Shown here one piece after another: positions 31,913 through 41,288 of a stretch of DNA of 64,000 bases. Made by a program: the position numbers and the translations under genes. The notes beneath the pieces are model-generated. The model was not told where the DNA came from. It saw nothing but the letters and a program-made list of their open reading frames with translations, and made no database searches. Positions within the stretch are counted from its first letter, which is position 1, and the number at the start of each line of letters is the position of its first letter. This DNA is from Pseudomonas sp. TCU-HL1 (GTDB lineage: Bacteria; Pseudomonadota; Gammaproteobacteria; Pseudomonadales; Pseudomonadaceae): assembly GCF_001708505.1 (NCBI RefSeq), contig NZ_CP015992.1, positions 434,001-498,000 of the forward strand, in the 5' to 3' direction.

Positions 31913-33843
31913 AGCTGATAACGTAGCGCCAGGCTGGATTGCAGGCGCTGGGCCTGACGGAAGGACTCGCGCAGGATGCGCCGGTCCAGGTGGTTGAGGG
32001 TGTCCGGATCGAGCCGATTGGAGTACGGCAGCCCTTGCCGCGCCTGGTGCTGGTGCTGCTGCATGCGGGTCTGCTGGATGAAGTGGTAGGCCTCTTCATA
32101 GGCAGCGCCGTCCTGGGCGTCCACCACTTCCCGTTCCACCAGTTGGCGCAGGCGCTCCAAGGTGCCGCAGGCACTGATGCCGTGGGCCAGCGCGAGCAGC
32201 CGGGCGCCGTCGACGAAGGGCGTCAGGCCCTGCACCTTGAGATCGAGGGTATCTTTCTCGGCGCCTTTGCGGGCCACCACGAAATCACGGAATCGCCCCA
32301 CCGGCGGGCGCTGGCGTAGGGCGTTATCGGCCAGCATGCGCTGGAACAGGCTGTTGTCGGCCACCAGGACCAGCAGCTCCCGCTGCAACGCCTCGCAGCC
32401 TTCGGGGGGACCCCAGACGGCGCGCAGGTCGAAGTAAATGGAGGAGCCCAGCAGGTTTTCCGGCGTCGCCTCGCGGACGAAGCTGGCGAAGCGCCGGCTC
32501 CATTCGCTGCGCGACAGGCAGAGCTGCGGGTTGCTCGCCATGATGCCGCCCTTGCACAGCTCGAAGCCGCACTGCGCCAGGGACTGGTTGATGCGTTCGG
32601 CCAGCGGCAGCAGGCGCCCGCGAATGGAGGCCGCTTCCACCGCGTCGGCTGCCTCGAAGAGGATGCCGTTGTCCTGATCGGTGTGCAGGGTCTGCTCGCA
32701 GCGCCCTTCGCTGCCGAAGCACAGCCAGGTGAAGGGGATGCCCGGGTCGCCCATTTCCTCGATCGTCAGCTCGATCACCCGGCACACGGTGTGGTCGTTG
32801 AGCAGGGTGATGATGCGGGTGATCTGGGTGGAGCTGGCGCCGTGGGCCAGCATGCTGTCCACCAGGCGCTGGATTTCGCCGCGCAGGGCCGCCAGGGTCT
32901 CGACCCGCCCCGCGTGGCGGATGGTCCGCGCCAAGTGCACCAGGTCGACCCGCTGCAGCGAAAACAGGTCGCGCTCGGAGACCACCCCCAGCAGGCGCTC
33001 GCCACTGACCACGCAGACGTGGGCGATGTGCCGCTCGGTCATGGCCAGCGCGGCGTCGAAGGCGCTGGCTTCAGGCGGCAGGTGGAAGGGCGCCTGGGTC
33101 ATGATTTCGGCGATGGGCTGGGCGAGGTCGGCGCTGGCGTCGGCGATCACCCGGCGTAGGTCACGCAGGGTGAAGATGCCCAATGGGCGCTGCCCGGCAT
33201 CGACTATCACGATGCTGCCGACCTGCTGCTCGTGCATCAGCCGCACGGCATCGCGCAGGGGCAGTTCCGGCCGGCAGGCGATGGGCTGGCGCACCGCTAG
33301 TTCGCCCAGGCGGGTATCCAGGGAGTACTGCGCGCCCAGGGTTTCCACCGCGCGCAGCTGCACTTGCTGGTTAACCTGGTCGAGCAGGCTGCTGACCCCG
33401 CGCAGGGCGAAGTCGCGGAAGGCGTTGGACAGGGCGAAGAGCTTGGCGAAGGCCGCCTTGCCCAGCAGCAGGCAGAAGGTGTCTTCGCCGGCCAGGTGCT
33501 CGGTGCGGGTGGCGCGCTCGCCCAGCAGCGCGGCCAGCGGAAAGCACTCGCCGCGGGCGATCTCGAACGTGGTCTCGGTGCCACGTCTGGCCGAATGCGG
33601 GCGTTCCCCCACCACCCGCCCCTGCTTGACGATGTAGAAGTGCTCTACCGGCCCGTCCTGGGGTTTGATGATGGACTCGCCAGCGGCATAGAAGCGCAGC
33701 AGGCAGTGTTCGACGAGGAAGGCGAGGTGGGCGCTTTCCATCTGGTTGAAGGGCGGGTACTTCTGCAGGAACTCCATGGTGCCGTGGATGTTCTGCATGA
33801 CCGCCTGCTTGCCGGCCTGGGCAAAGGCATCTGCCTTGTTCAT
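31909..33843 (-). CDS. DUF294 nucleotidyltransferase-like protein with cNMP and CBS domains
   Basis: The 644-residue protein has, in order, a cyclic-nucleotide-binding-like domain (about 25-140), two CBS motifs (about 170-290, e.g. IVIVDAGQRPLGIFTLRDLR), a DUF294 nucleotidyltransferase core with FGSEGRCEQTLHTDQDNG (GSxGR...DxD) and a C-terminal substrate-binding domain. It resembles GlnD-like signalling nucleotidyltransferases. It is translationally coupled to the DnaQ-like exonuclease. Substrate unknown. Confidence 0.9.
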   Translation of the reverse strand: MNKADAFAQAGKQAVMQNIHGTMEFLQKYPPFNQMESAHLAFLVEHCLLRFYAAGESIIKPQDGPVEHFYIVKQGRVVGERPHSARRGTETTFEIARGECFPLAALLGERATRTEHLAGEDTFCLLLGKAAFAKLFALSNAFRDFALRGVSSLLDQVNQQVQLRAVETLGAQYSLDTRLGELAVRQPIACRPELPLRDAVRLMHEQQVGSIVIVDAGQRPLGIFTLRDLRRVIADASADLAQPIAEIMTQAPFHLPPEASAFDAALAMTERHIAHVCVVSGERLLGVVSERDLFSLQRVDLVHLARTIRHAGRVETLAALRGEIQRLVDSMLAHGASSTQITRIITLLNDHTVCRVIELTIEEMGDPGIPFTWLCFGSEGRCEQTLHTDQDNGILFEAADAVEAASIRGRLLPLAERINQSLAQCGFELCKGGIMASNPQLCLSRSEWSRRFASFVREATPENLLGSSIYFDLRAVWGPPEGCEALQRELLVLVADNSLFQRMLADNALRQRPPVGRFRDFVVARKGAEKDTLDLKVQGLTPFVDGARLLALAHGISACGTLERLRQLVEREVVDAQDGAAYEEAYHFIQQTRMQQHQHQARQGLPYSNRLDPDTLNHLDRRILRESFRQAQRLQSSLALRYQL

Positions 33844-34088
33844 GGACCTGCCTGCTGGTTCTTGTTAGAGGGTTCATGCTGCGCGTGACAGCCGGTGACT
33901 CAAATTGGACGTAAGTCTAAAAGCCGGCAAGGGGCTGGAGGCGACGACCGGTGCGACCGTTCGGCGGAAGATGCGCTCCGCACGGGAACTTGCCTGCATT
34001 TTTTGCATCCGACCAGCGTGCCCCGTGCTAAAGCTTATTAGCGAGGGGAGCTGGGCCTGCTAGGGAAGGCCCCTTCGAGGACGACCCC

Positions 34089-34616
34089 ATGAGTTACGGT
34101 GACCTGCTGAGCGAGGCCGAACTGCAAGCGCTTGATGAAATCATGCGCGTGCCCAGTGCGCCGCCCAGCGTTCTGCTGGTGGATGACGACGAATCCGGAC
34201 GCGATGCCTTGGCCGATGCACTGGTGGCCCAGGGGATTCCGTGCATCACCGCGGACAGCGGCGAACAGGCCCTGGCACTGCTGGTTACCCGACCCTCCAT
34301 CGGCCTGATGATCACCGAACTGCACATGCAATGCGGCAGCGGCCTCGAGTTGGTGCGCCAGGTGCGCCAGTCGGCCCGAGCGAGCCTGCCGGTGATCATC
34401 GTGTCCGGCGACGCCGACGTGCGGGATGCCATCGAGGCAATGCACATGAAGGTGGTGGACTTCCTCCTCAAACCGGTGGACATGACACGGTTCACCAACC
34501 TCGTGCGCAATGAACTAGGCACCCCGCCGGAACCTAAGGCCCCTCCACCGGAGGTGCGACCCAGGCCGGCGAAAGCGAAAACCAAAGCGAAAGTCATCGC
34601 GCTGAAAAGCGCTTGA
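34089..34616 (+). CDS. Single-domain response regulator with Glu at the phosphorylation site
   Basis: The 175-residue protein has a receiver domain (about 27-142) and a Pro/Lys-rich basic tail (PEVRPRPAKAKTKAKVIALK) with no output domain. The acidic pocket (VDDDESGRD), the Ser106 (IIVSGDAD) and Lys128 (FLLKPVD) are typical, but the phosphoacceptor position is Glu77 in LMITELHMQ (GAA at 34317-34319) instead of Asp. Glu can mimic phospho-Asp, so the protein may be locked active or act by protein contact. An N-terminal helix (GDLLSEAELQALDEIMR) precedes the receiver. Confidence 0.85.
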   Translation: MSYGDLLSEAELQALDEIMRVPSAPPSVLLVDDDESGRDALADALVAQGIPCITADSGEQALALLVTRPSIGLMITELHMQCGSGLELVRQVRQSARASLPVIIVSGDADVRDAIEAMHMKVVDFLLKPVDMTRFTNLVRNELGTPPEPKAPPPEVRPRPAKAKTKAKVIALKSA

Positions 34617-34620
34617 AGGA

Positions 34621-34646
34621 ACCGCCAGGGACAGGCGGTTTTTTTA
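34621..34646 (+). terminator. Terminator after the receiver gene
   Basis: ACCGCC-AGGGACA-GGCGGT followed by seven T, immediately after the stop of the receiver gene. Confidence 0.85.
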
Positions 34647-34677
34647 TGCCTGGCGAATGAAGCCGACCGCCCCAAAA

Positions 34678-34706
34678 AGAAAAACCGCCCCGAAGGGCGG
34701 TTTTTC
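34678..34706. terminator. Bidirectional terminator between the receiver gene and glcB
   Basis: AAAAACCGCCCC-GAA-GGGCGGTTTTT can end transcripts from both sides and lies 12 bp after the glcB stop. Confidence 0.85.
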
Positions 34707-34717
34707 ATGGGCGGGTC

Positions 34718-36895
34718 TTACAGGCCGTTCTTGGCCTTGAACTCGCGGCGACGACGGTGCAGGACCGGCTCGGTGTAGCCGTTGGGCTGCTTGGTGCCTT
34801 CCACCACCAGTTCCAGCGCAGCCTGGAAGGCCACGTTGCCTTCGAAGTTCGGCGCCATCGGGCGGTACAGCGGGTCGCTGGCGTTCTGGCGGTCGACCAC
34901 GGAGGCCATGCGTTCCAGGCTCTCGACGATCTGCGCCTGGCTGACTACGCCGTGACGCAGCCAGTTGGCCAGCAACTGGCTGGAGATACGCAGGGTGGCG
35001 CGGTCTTCCATCAGGCCGACGTCGTTGATGTCCGGCACCTTGGAGCAGCCGACGCCCTGGTCGATCCAGCGGACCACGTAGCCGAGGATGCCCTGGGCGT
35101 TGTTGTCCAGTTCGTTCTGGATCTCGTCGGCGGTCCAGTTGGTGTTCGGCGCCAGCGGGATGGTCAGGATGTCATCCACCGAGGCCGGAGCGCGCTTGGC
35201 CAGTTCGGCCTGGCGGGCGAACACGTCGACCTTGTGGTAGTGCAGTGCGTGCAGGGTGGCGGCGGTCGGCGACGGGACCCAGGCAGTGTTGGCGCCGGCC
35301 ATGGGATGGCCGATCTTCTGCTCGAGCATGGCGGCCATCAGGTCCGGCATGGCCCACATGCCCTTGCCGATCTGCGCCTTGCCCTGCAGGCCGGTGGCCA
35401 GGCCGACGTCGACGTTGTTGTTTTCGTAGGAGCCGATCCACTTTTCGGTTTTCATGGCGCCCTTGCGCACCATGGCGCCGGCTTCCATGGAGGTGTGGAT
35501 TTCATCGCCGGTGCGGTCGAGGAAGCCGGTGTTGATGAACACCACGCGCTCGGCAGCGGCCTTGATGCAGGCTTTTAGGTTGACGGTTGTGCGGCGCTCC
35601 TCGTCCATGATGCCGACTTTCAGCGTGTTGCGCGAAAGGCCCAGCACGTCTTCGACGCGGCTGAAGATTTCCGCGGCGAAGGCCACTTCCTCCGGACCGT
35701 GCATCTTCGGCTTGACGATGTACATCGAGCCGGTGCGGGTGTTCTTGCGGCTGGTGTTGCCTTTCAGGTTGTGCAAGGCGATCAGGCCGGTGAACAGGCC
35801 GTCCTGGATGCCTTCCGGCACTTCGTTGCCAGCGGCGTCGAGGATGGCCGGGTTGGTCATCAGGTGACCGACGTTGCGCACGAACAGCAAGGAGCGGCCG
35901 TGCAGGGTCAGCTCGGAGCCATCGGCTTTGGTGTAGACGCGGTCCGGGTTCATGGTGCGGGTGAAGGTCTGGCCGCCCTTGCTGACAGCTTCAGCGAGGT
36001 CGCCCTTCATCAGGCCCAGCCAGTTGCGGTAGACCACGACCTTGTCGTTGGCATCGACGGCGGCAACGGAATCTTCGCAGTCCATGATGGTGGTCAGTGC
36101 GGACTCCATCAGCACGTCCTTCACGCCAGCGGCGTCGGTCTGGCCGATGGGGCTGGACGGGTCGATCTGGATTTCGAAGTGCAGGCCGTTGTTCTTCAGC
36201 AGCACGGCGGCCGGTTTGGCAGCGTCGCCCTGGACGGCGATGAACTGGGCGGCATTCTTCAGGCCGACTTCGTTGCCGTTCTTCAGGGTCACGGCCAGTT
36301 GGCCGTTCTTCACGACGTAGGCGGTGGCGTCGACGTGGGAGGCGCCTTCCAGCGGCGCTGCTTCGTCGAGGAAAGCGCGAGCGAAGGCGATCACCTTGTC
36401 ACCGCGAACCTTGTTGTAGCCCTTGCCCTTCTCGGCGCCGCCTTCTTCGCTGATGGCGTCGGTGCCGTAGAGGGCGTCGTACAGCGAGCCCCAGCGGGCG
36501 TTGGCGGCGTTCAGGGCGAAGCGCGCGTTCATCACCGGCACCACCAGCTGCGGGCCGGCCATGCGGGCGATTTCTTCATCAACGTTCTGGGTGGTGGCCT
36601 GGAAGTCGGCCGGTTCCGGCAGCAGGTAGCCGATCTCCTGGAGGAACGCCTTGTAGGCCACGGCGTCGTGAGCCTGGCCGGCACGCGCCTGGTGCCAGGC
36701 ATCGATCTTGGCCTGCAGTTCATCGCGTTTGGCGAGGAGGGCTTTGTTCTTCGGAGCCAGGTCGTTGATGACGGCTTCCACACCGGCCCAGAACGTCTCG
36801 GCCGCAATGCCGGTTCCGGGGATGGCTTCGTTGTTCACGAAGTCGAACAGGACTCTGGCGACCTGAAGGCCACCGACTTGAACGCGCTCAGTCAT
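34718..36895 (-). CDS. glcB: Malate synthase G
   Basis: This cytoplasmic glyoxylate-shunt enzyme condenses glyoxylate with acetyl-CoA to malate. The 725-residue length is that of the G isoform. Recognisable stretches: MDCEDSVAAVDANDKV, LKVGIMDEERRTTVNLKACI with the Mg-binding acidic residues, and the C-terminal catalytic Asp region RWIDQGVGCSKVPDINDVGL. The start MTERVQVGGL (ATG 36893-36895) agrees with the family; a further start seven codons upstream is not conserved. Confidence 0.96.
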   Translation of the reverse strand: MTERVQVGGLQVARVLFDFVNNEAIPGTGIAAETFWAGVEAVINDLAPKNKALLAKRDELQAKIDAWHQARAGQAHDAVAYKAFLQEIGYLLPEPADFQATTQNVDEEIARMAGPQLVVPVMNARFALNAANARWGSLYDALYGTDAISEEGGAEKGKGYNKVRGDKVIAFARAFLDEAAPLEGASHVDATAYVVKNGQLAVTLKNGNEVGLKNAAQFIAVQGDAAKPAAVLLKNNGLHFEIQIDPSSPIGQTDAAGVKDVLMESALTTIMDCEDSVAAVDANDKVVVYRNWLGLMKGDLAEAVSKGGQTFTRTMNPDRVYTKADGSELTLHGRSLLFVRNVGHLMTNPAILDAAGNEVPEGIQDGLFTGLIALHNLKGNTSRKNTRTGSMYIVKPKMHGPEEVAFAAEIFSRVEDVLGLSRNTLKVGIMDEERRTTVNLKACIKAAAERVVFINTGFLDRTGDEIHTSMEAGAMVRKGAMKTEKWIGSYENNNVDVGLATGLQGKAQIGKGMWAMPDLMAAMLEQKIGHPMAGANTAWVPSPTAATLHALHYHKVDVFARQAELAKRAPASVDDILTIPLAPNTNWTADEIQNELDNNAQGILGYVVRWIDQGVGCSKVPDINDVGLMEDRATLRISSQLLANWLRHGVVSQAQIVESLERMASVVDRQNASDPLYRPMAPNFEGNVAFQAALELVVEGTKQPNGYTEPVLHRRRREFKAKNGL

Positions 36896-37202
36896 TGCTT
36901 GCCTCACTCTGCTCAATATCCGCTCGGACCGGGGCTTTCCCTTCTTGTAGTCCGAAGCGCGGCATACTACATGAAGCCGTCGTGAAAATCAGTGGGGTCG
37001 CGTCGCTATGCGACTAAAAGCTGGTTTACGGTCACAACGGCGGACAGAATGGTCGCAAAAAAGTGGCGCTTTGTTCCAGTTAAATCTGAAAAATGTACAC
37101 GATTTATTTTTCGGAAGAACTGCGACAGGCCGTCGCACGGTCTACCGAGCCATTTTTTTGGGGCTTTTCTATACTCCTGCGAATTCGACCAGGAGCCCTT
37201 CC
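36896..37202. promoter_or_regulatory. glcB / acetyltransferase divergent gap
   Basis: This 307-bp AT-richer gap holds the promoters of two divergent genes. TATACT at about 37177-37182, 21 bp before the GNAT start, could be a -10 element, but I see no matching -35. A GTCGC...GCGAC-type inverted repeat lies near 36996-37012. No gene seen. Confidence 0.3.
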
Positions 37203-37649
37203 ATGCCCGTACACGCCGCCACGTTCCACGATCTTGACGACCTGTCCCAGCTCTTCGCCGGGTACCTGGCGTTCTACCAGGTGCCCCGTCCGTTGCCGGA
37301 AGTCCGCGATTTCCTGCAACAGCGCCTGGACCGCGGTGATTCGACCCTGTTCATCGCCCGCGACAGCGATGGCGCGGCGCAAGGGTTCGCCCAGTTGTAT
37401 CCCTTTCTCTCGTCGCTGGCGCTGGCACCGGCCTGGTTGTTGAGCGATCTTTATGTAGTGCCTGCTGCCCGGCGCATGGGCGCGGGCGAAGACCTGATGA
37501 ACGCCGCTCGCGCCCATGCCGAACGCACCGGCGCTTGCGGCATCCAGCTGGAAACCGCGAAGACCAACCTTGCCGGCCAGGCGCTGTACGAGCGACTGGG
37601 CTATGTGCGGGACGAGGTCTTCTTCACCTACTGGCTGAGCCTGGCCTGA
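37203..37649 (+). CDS. GNAT family N-acetyltransferase
   Basis: The 148-residue single-domain GNAT shows the acetyl-CoA core LLSDLYVVPAARRMGAGEDL and the C-terminal NLAGQALYERLGYVRDEVFF. ATG 37203 is 12 nt after an AGGAG; open frames starting earlier are not homologous. It corresponds in position to P. aeruginosa PA0483, next to glcB. Substrate unknown. Confidence 0.9.
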   Translation: MPVHAATFHDLDDLSQLFAGYLAFYQVPRPLPEVRDFLQQRLDRGDSTLFIARDSDGAAQGFAQLYPFLSSLALAPAWLLSDLYVVPAARRMGAGEDLMNAARAHAERTGACGIQLETAKTNLAGQALYERLGYVRDEVFFTYWLSLA

Positions 37650-37684
37650 AGCCTGCTGCCGGTTGCCAATATAAGGAGTCGAGC

Positions 37685-38203
37685 GTGGATCATTTGGTAT
37701 TGACGGTCATAGCGGCGGACCAGCCCGGGCTGGTGGAACGCGTCGCGCAGTGCATCGCCGCCCACGGCGGCAACTGGCTGGAGAGCCGCATGTCGCGCAT
37801 GGCCGGGCAATTCGTCGGGATCTTGCGGGTAGCGGTTCCGGCCGAGGGCTATGACGAGCTGGTGGAAGGGCTGCAAGGCCTGAGCGCCCATGGCATCCGA
37901 GTGATGCTCGCGCAGAGCGGCATCGAGCCCGCCTGCACGTGGAAGCCGATCTTGCTCGACCTGGTGGGCAATGACCGGCCGGGGATTGTCCGGGATATCA
38001 CGCGCCTGCTGGCGGAACTGGGGGTGAACCTGGAAAGCCTGGTCACCGAGGTGATGCCGGCGCCCATGAGCAGCGAACCGCTGTTCCATGCCGAGGCGGT
38101 GCTGGCGGTGCCGCTGACCCTGTCACTGGACGTGTTGCAGGCCAAGCTGGAGAGCCTGGCGGACGAGCTGATGGTGGAGCTGAACCTGCACCAGGACAAG
38201 TGA
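37685..38203 (+). CDS. ACT-domain protein, GcvR-like
   Basis: The 172-residue protein has two ACT domains (VLTVIAADQPGLVERVAQCI and LLDLVGNDRPGIVRDITRLL), the layout of GcvR, the accessory repressor of glycine cleavage genes. The start is GTG at 37685 with AAGGAG upstream; no ATG fits. Position matches P. aeruginosa PA0484. Whether it controls the gcv system here is inferred only from the family. Confidence 0.87.
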   Translation: MDHLVLTVIAADQPGLVERVAQCIAAHGGNWLESRMSRMAGQFVGILRVAVPAEGYDELVEGLQGLSAHGIRVMLAQSGIEPACTWKPILLDLVGNDRPGIVRDITRLLAELGVNLESLVTEVMPAPMSSEPLFHAEAVLAVPLTLSLDVLQAKLESLADELMVELNLHQDK

Positions 38204-38210
38204 GCTGTTG

Positions 38211-38311
38211 GTAGGTTGGTCTGAGCTTGCGAAGCCCAACGTGCCTGCTACGAAGGCGTCCGTTGGGCTTCGCTTCGCTCTGACGGAACGCCGCCCGCAC
38301 CAACCTACAGG
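38211..38311. repeat. GTAGGTTGG palindrome
   Basis: GTAGGTTGGTCTGAGCTTGC...AAGCCCAACG pairs with CGTTGGGCTTCGCTTCGCTC...GCACCAACCTAC. It fills the gap between the convergent gcvR-like and rarD genes. The second copy is at 58421-58519. Confidence 0.8.
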
Positions 38312-38317
38312 AGCGTC

Positions 38318-39205
38318 TCAGGAGTTGCGTCGCAGGGTGAGCCAGGCGTCGACGCTGTAGATCGCCAGGCCTGCCCAGATGAAGCAGAAGGCCAGCAGCT
38401 TGCTCGGGTCGAAGTGTTCGCCGAAGAGGAAGATCGCCTGCAGCATCACCAGGGTCGGCGCCAGGTACTGAAGGAAACCCAGGGTGGTGTAGGGCAGGTG
38501 GCGCGCAGCGGCGTTGAAGCACACCAGGGGGACCAAGGTGATCGCGCCGGCTGCGATCAGCCAGAGGGCTTCGGGCGTCGACCAGAAACTCGCCTGGGCG
38601 GAGGTGGCGGTTGGCGTCAGCAGCAGCCAGCTGATGGCCAGCGGCAGCAGCAGCCAGGTTTCCACCACCAGGCCTGGCAGGGCTGCCACCGGCGCCTGTT
38701 TGCGGATCAGCCCATAGAAACCGAAGGTCAGCGCCAGGGTCAGGGACACCCAGGGCAGCGCACCCACTTGCCAGATCTGCTGGGCCACGCCGACGGCCGC
38801 AAGCATCACGGCAACCCACTGCAGGCGGCGCAGGCGTTCACCGAGGATCAGCATCCCCAGCAGCACGTTCACCAGCGGATTGATGTAGTAGCCCAGGCTC
38901 GCTTCCAGCATGCGACCGTTGTTCACTGCCCAGACGTACACCAGCCAGTTGCCGGCGATGAGCATGCCGCTGGCAGCCAGTACGCCGAAGCGCCTGGGGT
39001 TCTCCCGCAGTTCCCGCAACCAGCCGGGATGTTTCCAGACCAGCAGCAGGGCGGCGCCGAACAGGGCAGACCACAGCGCGCGATGGACGATGATCTCCAG
39101 CGCTGGAACGTTCTGGATAACTTTGAAGTAGAGCGGAAACAGTCCCCAGATGATGTAGGCGGTGAGCCCCAGGATATACCCGCGTCGCGGGTCGGCGGTG
39201 GCCAT
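38318..39205 (-). CDS. rarD: EamA-family transporter RarD
   Basis: The 295-residue protein has ten predicted membrane helices and two EamA repeats. The N-terminus GYILGLTAYIIWGLFPLYFK and the middle ANGRM-like region VNNGRMLEASLGYYINPLVN are typical of RarD. It is an inner-membrane drug/metabolite transporter of unknown substrate. Position matches P. aeruginosa PA0485. Confidence 0.92.
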   Translation of the reverse strand: MATADPRRGYILGLTAYIIWGLFPLYFKVIQNVPALEIIVHRALWSALFGAALLLVWKHPGWLRELRENPRRFGVLAASGMLIAGNWLVYVWAVNNGRMLEASLGYYINPLVNVLLGMLILGERLRRLQWVAVMLAAVGVAQQIWQVGALPWVSLTLALTFGFYGLIRKQAPVAALPGLVVETWLLLPLAISWLLLTPTATSAQASFWSTPEALWLIAAGAITLVPLVCFNAAARHLPYTTLGFLQYLAPTLVMLQAIFLFGEHFDPSKLLAFCFIWAGLAIYSVDAWLTLRRNS

Positions 39206-39349
39206 GGAATGTCCTTGCTTAGGCAGCTAACGAGTGGTGCGACATTCTAGTTGGCGCCGTTATGGCTTGTCTGTGTGCTCAGGTTTTTTCGCAAGGCTGT
39301 GCAAGCGAAACGCGTAAGGGCTTCTTTACGGCCGGGAGCAGCTTGCCCT

Positions 39350-39387
39350 GTGGGAGCGATTTCAATCGCGAATGAATTCGCTCCCAC
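39350..39387. repeat. Overlapping pair of REP sequences
   Basis: GTGGGAGCGATTTCAATCGC and TCGCGAATGAATTCGCTCCC overlap, forming one long imperfect palindrome between rarD and srkA. Confidence 0.8.
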
Positions 39388-39407
39388 TTGGGGAGTGGAG
39401 GCGAAAA

Positions 39408-40382
39408 TCAGAACAGCCGCAGCGGCTCTTCGTCCAGCGCCGCCCGTTGTTCGCGCAGGGTGAGGATCTGGTCGCCCCAGTAGCGTTCGCTGCCGAACCA
39501 GGAGAAGTGCATGGGGAACGCCGGGTCGTCCCAGCGGCGGGCGATCCAGGCGCTGTGATGCATCAGGCGCAGGGCGCGCAGTCCTTCGATCAGGGGCAGT
39601 TCGCGCGGGTCGAAATCATGGAATTCCTGATAGCCGTCCATCAGTTCGGAAAGCTGGACGAGACGTTCCTGGCGATCCCCCGCGAGCATCATCCACAAAT
39701 CCTGCACCGCCGGGCCCATGCGGCAGTCGTCCAGGTCCACCACATGGAAGACCTCATCGCGGCACAGCAGGTTGCCGGGGTGGCAGTCGCCGTGCAGGCG
39801 GGTCGGTTCGTATCGCACCTCGGCGAACAAACGGTCCAGGCGCTTGAGCAGGTCGCGCGCCACCGATTCGTAGGCCGGGAGCAGGCTGCGGGGAATGAAG
39901 CCGCCTTCCAGCAGGGTTGCCAGCGACTGGTGGCCGAAGTTGTCCACTGCGAGGGTTTCGCGGTGCTCGAAGGGGCGTGCGGCGCCGACGGCGTGGAGGC
40001 GGCCGAGCAGTTGGCCCAGGCGGTACAGCTGGTCCATGTTGCCCGGCTCCGGTGCGCGGCCACCACGACGGGGGAAGAGGGCGAAACGGAAGCCTGCGTG
40101 TTCGAACAGGCTTTCGCCGTCGCGGACCAGGGGCGCTACCACGGGCACCTCGCACTCGGCCAGTTCGGCGCTGAAGCTGTGCTCTTCGTGAATCGCCTCG
40201 TCGCTCCAGCGCTGGGGGCGGTAGAACTTGGCAATCAGTGGCTCGGCGTCTTCGATGCCCACTTGGTAGACGCGGTTCTCGTAGCTGTTCAGCGCGAGGA
40301 TGCGCATATCGCTGAGGAAGCCAAGGCTTTCCACGGCATCCAGAACTAGGTCGGGGGTGAGGTCATCGAAGGGGTGGGACAT
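39408..40382 (-). CDS. srkA: Stress response serine/threonine kinase (SrkA/YihE/RdoA)
   Basis: The 324-residue kinase-like protein has the choline-kinase fold with RLHGDCHPGNLLCRDE (catalytic loop, Asp) and FHVVDLDDCRMGPAVQDLW (metal-binding Asp). SNSYENRVYQ-type glycine loop is represented by ALNSYENRVYQVG. In enterobacteria SrkA counters the MazEF toxin and other stress responses. Position matches PA0486. Confidence 0.92.
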   Translation of the reverse strand: MSHPFDDLTPDLVLDAVESLGFLSDMRILALNSYENRVYQVGIEDAEPLIAKFYRPQRWSDEAIHEEHSFSAELAECEVPVVAPLVRDGESLFEHAGFRFALFPRRGGRAPEPGNMDQLYRLGQLLGRLHAVGAARPFEHRETLAVDNFGHQSLATLLEGGFIPRSLLPAYESVARDLLKRLDRLFAEVRYEPTRLHGDCHPGNLLCRDEVFHVVDLDDCRMGPAVQDLWMMLAGDRQERLVQLSELMDGYQEFHDFDPRELPLIEGLRALRLMHHSAWIARRWDDPAFPMHFSWFGSERYWGDQILTLREQRAALDEEPLRLF

Positions 40383-40457
40383 GGGTAGCTCCGGCAGTAA
40401 GGCGCCCAGTCTATCCCTATCGGCGCACGATCGGCTGCGCGACCGTGAACAGGCCCG

Positions 40458-41222
40458 TTAGAGCGCAGTGCCAAGCAGTACCTGGCCGGGCGCGAACTGC
40501 GCACGCACGCTGTTGCCAGCCTTGAGGCCGAGCTGGGCCAGGCGCTCGGGCTCGACCAGCGCACACAGCGTCTGGCCGTTGGCGAGATCGATGCGTACCT
40601 CGCTGGGGCCGTCGTCGGCGTCGAGGATCTCCGCAATCTGCCCCTGCAACTGGTTCAGGGTCTCGTCGGGCTGTTCCGCCAGGGATTGCAGGCGTAGCCA
40701 GCCGGCCTTGATCAGGGCAACCACGCTGCGGCCCGGGGCCAGTTCCAGCTTTTCGGTGCTGTCGTGGGTGATCTGCGCCGAGAGCCGCACGCCACCGGAC
40801 AGCTCGAGGGTGACCAGGTCGTTGCGGCCCTTCGATTCAACAGCGAGCACGCGGCCACTCAACTGGTTGCGGGCGCTGGTGCGCAGCATCAGGCGGCCCA
40901 GCAGCTCCAGGTCTTGCTCGCTTTCGGCGCTTTCCAGCAGGCGTGCCTGCAGGCTTTCCAGGCGCTTGTAGAGGGCCAGTAGCCGCTCGCCTTCGGCGGA
41001 CAGCCGTGCACCACCGCCACCCTTGCCGCCTACCGAGCGCTCCACCAGAGGTCTGTCGGCGAGGTTGTTCAGCTCGTCGATGGCGTCCCACGCGGCCTTG
41101 TAGCTCAGGCCGGCAGCCTTGGCGGCGCGGGTGATGGAGCCTTGCACGGCGATCTGCTCCAGCAGCGCCAGGCGCTGCGGACGGCGGGTAAGTTGCTGGG
41201 TGAGGGCGCTGGTCAGGCTCAT
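40458..41222 (-). CDS. modE: ModE-type molybdate-responsive regulator with TOBE domains
   Basis: The 254-residue protein combines a LysR-like winged helix (QGSITRAAKAAGLSYKAAWD) with two C-terminal TOBE/Mop domains (RNQLSGRVLAVESKGRNDLV; LNQLQGQIAEILDADDGPSE). This is the ModE layout; molybdate binds between Mop domains. No modABC genes are in this window. Position matches PA0487. Confidence 0.92.
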   Translation of the reverse strand: MSLTSALTQQLTRRPQRLALLEQIAVQGSITRAAKAAGLSYKAAWDAIDELNNLADRPLVERSVGGKGGGGARLSAEGERLLALYKRLESLQARLLESAESEQDLELLGRLMLRTSARNQLSGRVLAVESKGRNDLVTLELSGGVRLSAQITHDSTEKLELAPGRSVVALIKAGWLRLQSLAEQPDETLNQLQGQIAEILDADDGPSEVRIDLANGQTLCALVEPERLAQLGLKAGNSVRAQFAPGQVLLGTAL

Positions 41223-41288
41223 GGGCGAACGGATTCGTCAGTGTGTCTGGCGCGCAGGCTGCTCCCGCGCATTAGTTGCGTCAAGCTT

